Source: Flavobacteriales bacterium UBA972 (GTDB lineage Bacteria > Bacteroidota > Bacteroidia > Flavobacteriales > Schleiferiaceae). Taken from it: a stretch of 43,704 nucleotides of DNA. How positions within the stretch are numbered: position 1 is the stretch's first letter; every line of letters starts with the position of its first letter. This document shows positions 41,614 through 43,704 of this stretch, one piece after another. The notes beneath the pieces are model-generated. The model did not search any database, was not told the DNA's origin, and was given only the letters and a program-made list of their open reading frames with translations. Made by a program: the position numbers and the translations under genes. Location of the stretch: NCBI GenBank assembly GCA_002292855.1, contig DBBY01000039.1:28364-72067 (forward strand). Reading direction: 5' to 3'.

Positions 41614-42858
41614 ATGGAAAATTTAGCCATCATCGAATCATTCGGCGAGTTCAAAGACGAAAAGAGCATTGACCGCGTAACCCTCATGACCTTCATCGAG
41701 GAGGCCTTTCGCGTTCAAATTCGCAAAAAATACCTAACGGACGACAATTTTGACGTCATCGTTAACCCCGACAAGGGCGACCTTGAGATTTGGCGCAACC
41801 GCACCATCGTGGCCGACGGAGCCGTAGAAGACGAGAACCTCGAGATTGCGCTTTCAGACGCCATTAAAATCGAGCCCGACTTTGAAGTCGGCGAAGAGGT
41901 TTCTGAAGAAATCAAAATTATTGACCTGGGCCGTCGCTTCATTTTGGCCTTCCGCCAAACCCTGGTGCAGAAGGTTCAGGAGCATGATTCCGGCGAGCTC
42001 TTCAAGCGCTACAAGACCATGGAGGGCGAGATCATCAGCGGCGAAGTGCACCACGTGCGCCACCGCGAGATGATTATTTATGACGACCAGCAAAACGAAC
42101 TCATTCTTCGCCGCGAAGACATGATTCCCGAGAAGGATTTTTACCGCAAGGGAGACACCGTTCGCGCCGTAGTTAAGCTGGTGGAAGTGCGCGGAGTCAA
42201 GCCGTTTATTCTGCTCAGCCGCACCTCGGAGGCCTTTTTGGCCAAGCTTTTTGAGGCAGAAATTCCTGAGGTTTTTGACGGAATCATCACCGTGAAAAAT
42301 GTCGTTCGTATTCCGGGCGAGAAGGCCAAGGTGGCCGTGGAATCCTACGACGACCGCATCGACCCCGTGGGTGCCTGCGTGGGCATGAAGGGATCGCGCA
42401 TTCACAGCATTGTGCGGGAACTGCGCGGCGAGAACATCGACGTGATCAACTACACCAGCAACCTGCAGCTCATGATTCAGCGTGCGCTTTCTCCGGCAAA
42501 AATTACCAACATGGTACTTGACGAGGAGCGTCGCCACGCAAACGTTTACCTGCCAGCAGACCAGGTTTCTTTGGCCATTGGTCGGGGCGGAACCAACATT
42601 CGACTGGCCAGCAAGCTCAACGACTACGAAATTGATGTCTTCCGCGAGGACGTGGCTCAAGAAGAAGACGTGGAACTTTTGGAATTCCGCGACGAAATCG
42701 AGCCATGGGTCATCGACCAGCTTCGCAACGGAGGCTACGACACGGCCAAGTCGGTGCTGCGTGCGGATGTTGAAGACATTGCCCGCCGTGCAGACCTTGA
42801 ATTGGAGACGGTTCAAGAAGTTCGCGATATTCTCAAAAAAGAATTCGAAACCGAATAA
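41614..42858 (+). CDS. nusA: Transcription termination/antitermination factor NusA
   Basis: NusA binds RNA polymerase and nascent RNA and modulates pausing, intrinsic termination and antitermination. The 414 residues show the N-terminal polymerase-binding domain (about 1-125), the S1 domain (GEIISGEVHHVRHREMIIYD and onward, about 130-200), and two KH domains with FDGIITVKNVVRIPGEKAKV, GACVGMKGSRIHSIVRELRG and LAIGRGGTNIRLASKL. It ends after a short acidic/helical region, without the long C-terminal repeats of the enterobacterial protein. The middle of an operon; infB begins 58 bases after its stop. Confidence 0.96.
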   Translation: MENLAIIESFGEFKDEKSIDRVTLMTFIEEAFRVQIRKKYLTDDNFDVIVNPDKGDLEIWRNRTIVADGAVEDENLEIALSDAIKIEPDFEVGEEVSEEIKIIDLGRRFILAFRQTLVQKVQEHDSGELFKRYKTMEGEIISGEVHHVRHREMIIYDDQQNELILRREDMIPEKDFYRKGDTVRAVVKLVEVRGVKPFILLSRTSEAFLAKLFEAEIPEVFDGIITVKNVVRIPGEKAKVAVESYDDRIDPVGACVGMKGSRIHSIVRELRGENIDVINYTSNLQLMIQRALSPAKITNMVLDEERRHANVYLPADQVSLAIGRGGTNIRLASKLNDYEIDVFREDVAQEEDVELLEFRDEIEPWVIDQLRNGGYDTAKSVLRADVEDIARRADLELETVQEVRDILKKEFETE

Positions 42859-42916
42859 GGCCGGTATTGCAGCCCAAACCAAGATTTCTAAATTAGCCTC
42901 GACCTTTTCATAGCCT

Positions 42917-43704
42917 ATGAGCACCATCCGCATCAGTAAAGTACTTAGTGAGCTAAATATTGGCTTGGACACCGCCATTGATTTTTTGGCGAGCCAAAAG
43001 CAAGAGGTTGAGCACAACCGCAACGCCAAGATCGATCAGGCTCAGTACGAAATGCTGACGCAGCAATTTGCCACCGACAAGTCGTCAAAAGACAAGGCAG
43101 AGACGCTGATTCAGCAAAAGCGCGAAGAGAAAGAGGCTATTCAGGCAGAGCGCGAGCTGGCCAAGCCCGAGGTTATCAGGGCAACGGCCACCATTAGCGG
43201 ACTCAAATTTGCCGGCAAGATTGACCTGGCGACCAACAAGCGTGGCGATCAAGTGCCTGCCCCCGCCAAGGCGGCAGCGCCCAAGGCAGCGCCTGCTCCC
43301 CAAGAGGTTAAGGCAGCAGCAGTTGCAGCCCCTGAGGTCAGTGCCCCGGCCAAGGCAGCAGCTAAGGCAAGCAAGCCAGAAAAGGCAGAAGCAGCCGGCA
43401 AGAGTGCAGCAGAACTTCCAAGTGAGTCCGCGTCACCCGCTGCCCCATCTTCGGCGGACGAAACCGCGTCAATCGCGCCTGATTCTTCAATTCCTGAAGG
43501 CGCCGAGGCGGCCAAGCCAGACGAATTAGCGCACCACGAAACACAGTACCAAAAGCTGGACGGTCCCAAAATGACCGGACAAGTAATTGATTTGGCACAG
43601 TTTGCTAAAAAGCCTTCACTCGGCCAGCGCAAGCGAATCAAAACAGAGGGTCTTCAAAAGCCTGCTTCAGGCGGAGGGCGCACCACCACCGGCGCAGCAA
43701 GCGT
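42917..43704 (+). CDS. infB: Translation initiation factor IF-2, N-terminal part (cut by window end)
   Basis: The first 262 codons of IF-2, the GTPase that places initiator tRNA on the ribosome. The visible part is the IF2_N domain (STIRISKVLSELNIGLDTAI, residues 2-21, and the following 30 residues), then a long Ala/Lys/Glu/Pro-rich linker, usual for this family and the least conserved region. The GTPase domain lies beyond the window, so completeness cannot be judged. The ATG at 42917 begins at the conserved N-terminus. A TAAATTAG stretch in the gap at 42889 may be a weak internal promoter but is unconvincing. Confidence 0.93.
   Translation, partial: MSTIRISKVLSELNIGLDTAIDFLASQKQEVEHNRNAKIDQAQYEMLTQQFATDKSSKDKAETLIQQKREEKEAIQAERELAKPEVIRATATISGLKFAGKIDLATNKRGDQVPAPAKAAAPKAAPAPQEVKAAAVAAPEVSAPAKAAAKASKPEKAEAAGKSAAELPSESASPAAPSSADETASIAPDSSIPEGAEAAKPDELAHHETQYQKLDGPKMTGQVIDLAQFAKKPSLGQRKRIKTEGLQKPASGGGRTTTGAAS

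Noticed and set aside
1..43704. CRISPR array, toxin-antitoxin, restriction or phage-defence module
   Set aside because: No regularly spaced repeats, no Cas, methylase, nuclease or toxin-like genes were recognised anywhere in the window.

Overview
The window looks like chromosomal DNA of a free-living member of the Bacteroidota, most likely near Flavobacteriales. I infer this from the gene families: S46 and S9 dipeptidyl-peptidase-type enzymes, TonB-dependent receptors with N-terminal carboxypeptidase-like domains, type IX secretion C-terminal domains, DUF2480 and DUF3050. The promoters also fit, with the TTTG / TAnnTTTG pattern typical of the phylum. Base composition is GC-rich for this phylum. 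One stretch (about 10.5-13.8 kb) is clearly more AT-rich. I see no prophage, CRISPR array, integrase or transposase.

Layout. 1-2138: end of a SUF iron-sulfur cluster locus (partial sufE, sufT-like, DUF2480) followed by a DUF3050 haem-oxygenase-fold protein. 2265-8820: S46 dipeptidyl peptidase, then parB on the minus strand back to back with lepA, then an acyl-CoA carboxylase beta subunit. 8848-9231: tRNA-Gln(TTG) with a near-perfect promoter and a terminator, followed by an unusual nested palindrome and an 87-bp direct repeat that copies the tRNA 3' end. 9385-13495: Omp85-like outer-membrane protein, then on the minus strand a DPP IV-type S9 peptidase followed by two DoxX-like membrane proteins. 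13664-16348: possible small ORF, VWA protein and MoxR-like AAA ATPase. 16354-19934 (minus): asnB, a small membrane protein and a DUF819 permease. 19996-22388: a second S9 peptidase coupled to another DoxX-like gene. 22400-24444: cytochrome c lipoprotein (minus), sulfotransferase-like P-loop protein and class IV aminotransferase.

24488-28889: TonB-dependent receptor and a type IX-secreted alpha/beta hydrolase. 28942-31778 (minus): GT-C-like membrane protein, a small acidic protein and a TRAP-like purple acid phosphatase lipoprotein. 31994-38628 (minus): a large TonB-dependent receptor and a 1273-residue type IX-secreted adhesin-like protein. 38713-41034: a small His-rich exported protein and a His/Glu-rich TonB-dependent receptor, probably for zinc or another transition metal. 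41023-43704: the conserved rimP-nusA-infB operon, with a strong promoter and a leader hairpin; infB runs off the end.

Together the genes suggest a heterotroph living on peptides and polymers. Secreted and periplasmic peptidases and hydrolases release nutrients, TonB-dependent receptors import them, and housekeeping operons are interspersed. The observations most worth following up are the tRNA-linked palindrome/direct-repeat structure, the repeated placement of TAnnTT promoter elements 3-10 nt before start codons (suggesting leaderless mRNAs), the S9 peptidase-DoxX pairing seen twice, the sulfotransferase-aminotransferase pair, and the His-rich protein plus metal-receptor pair.
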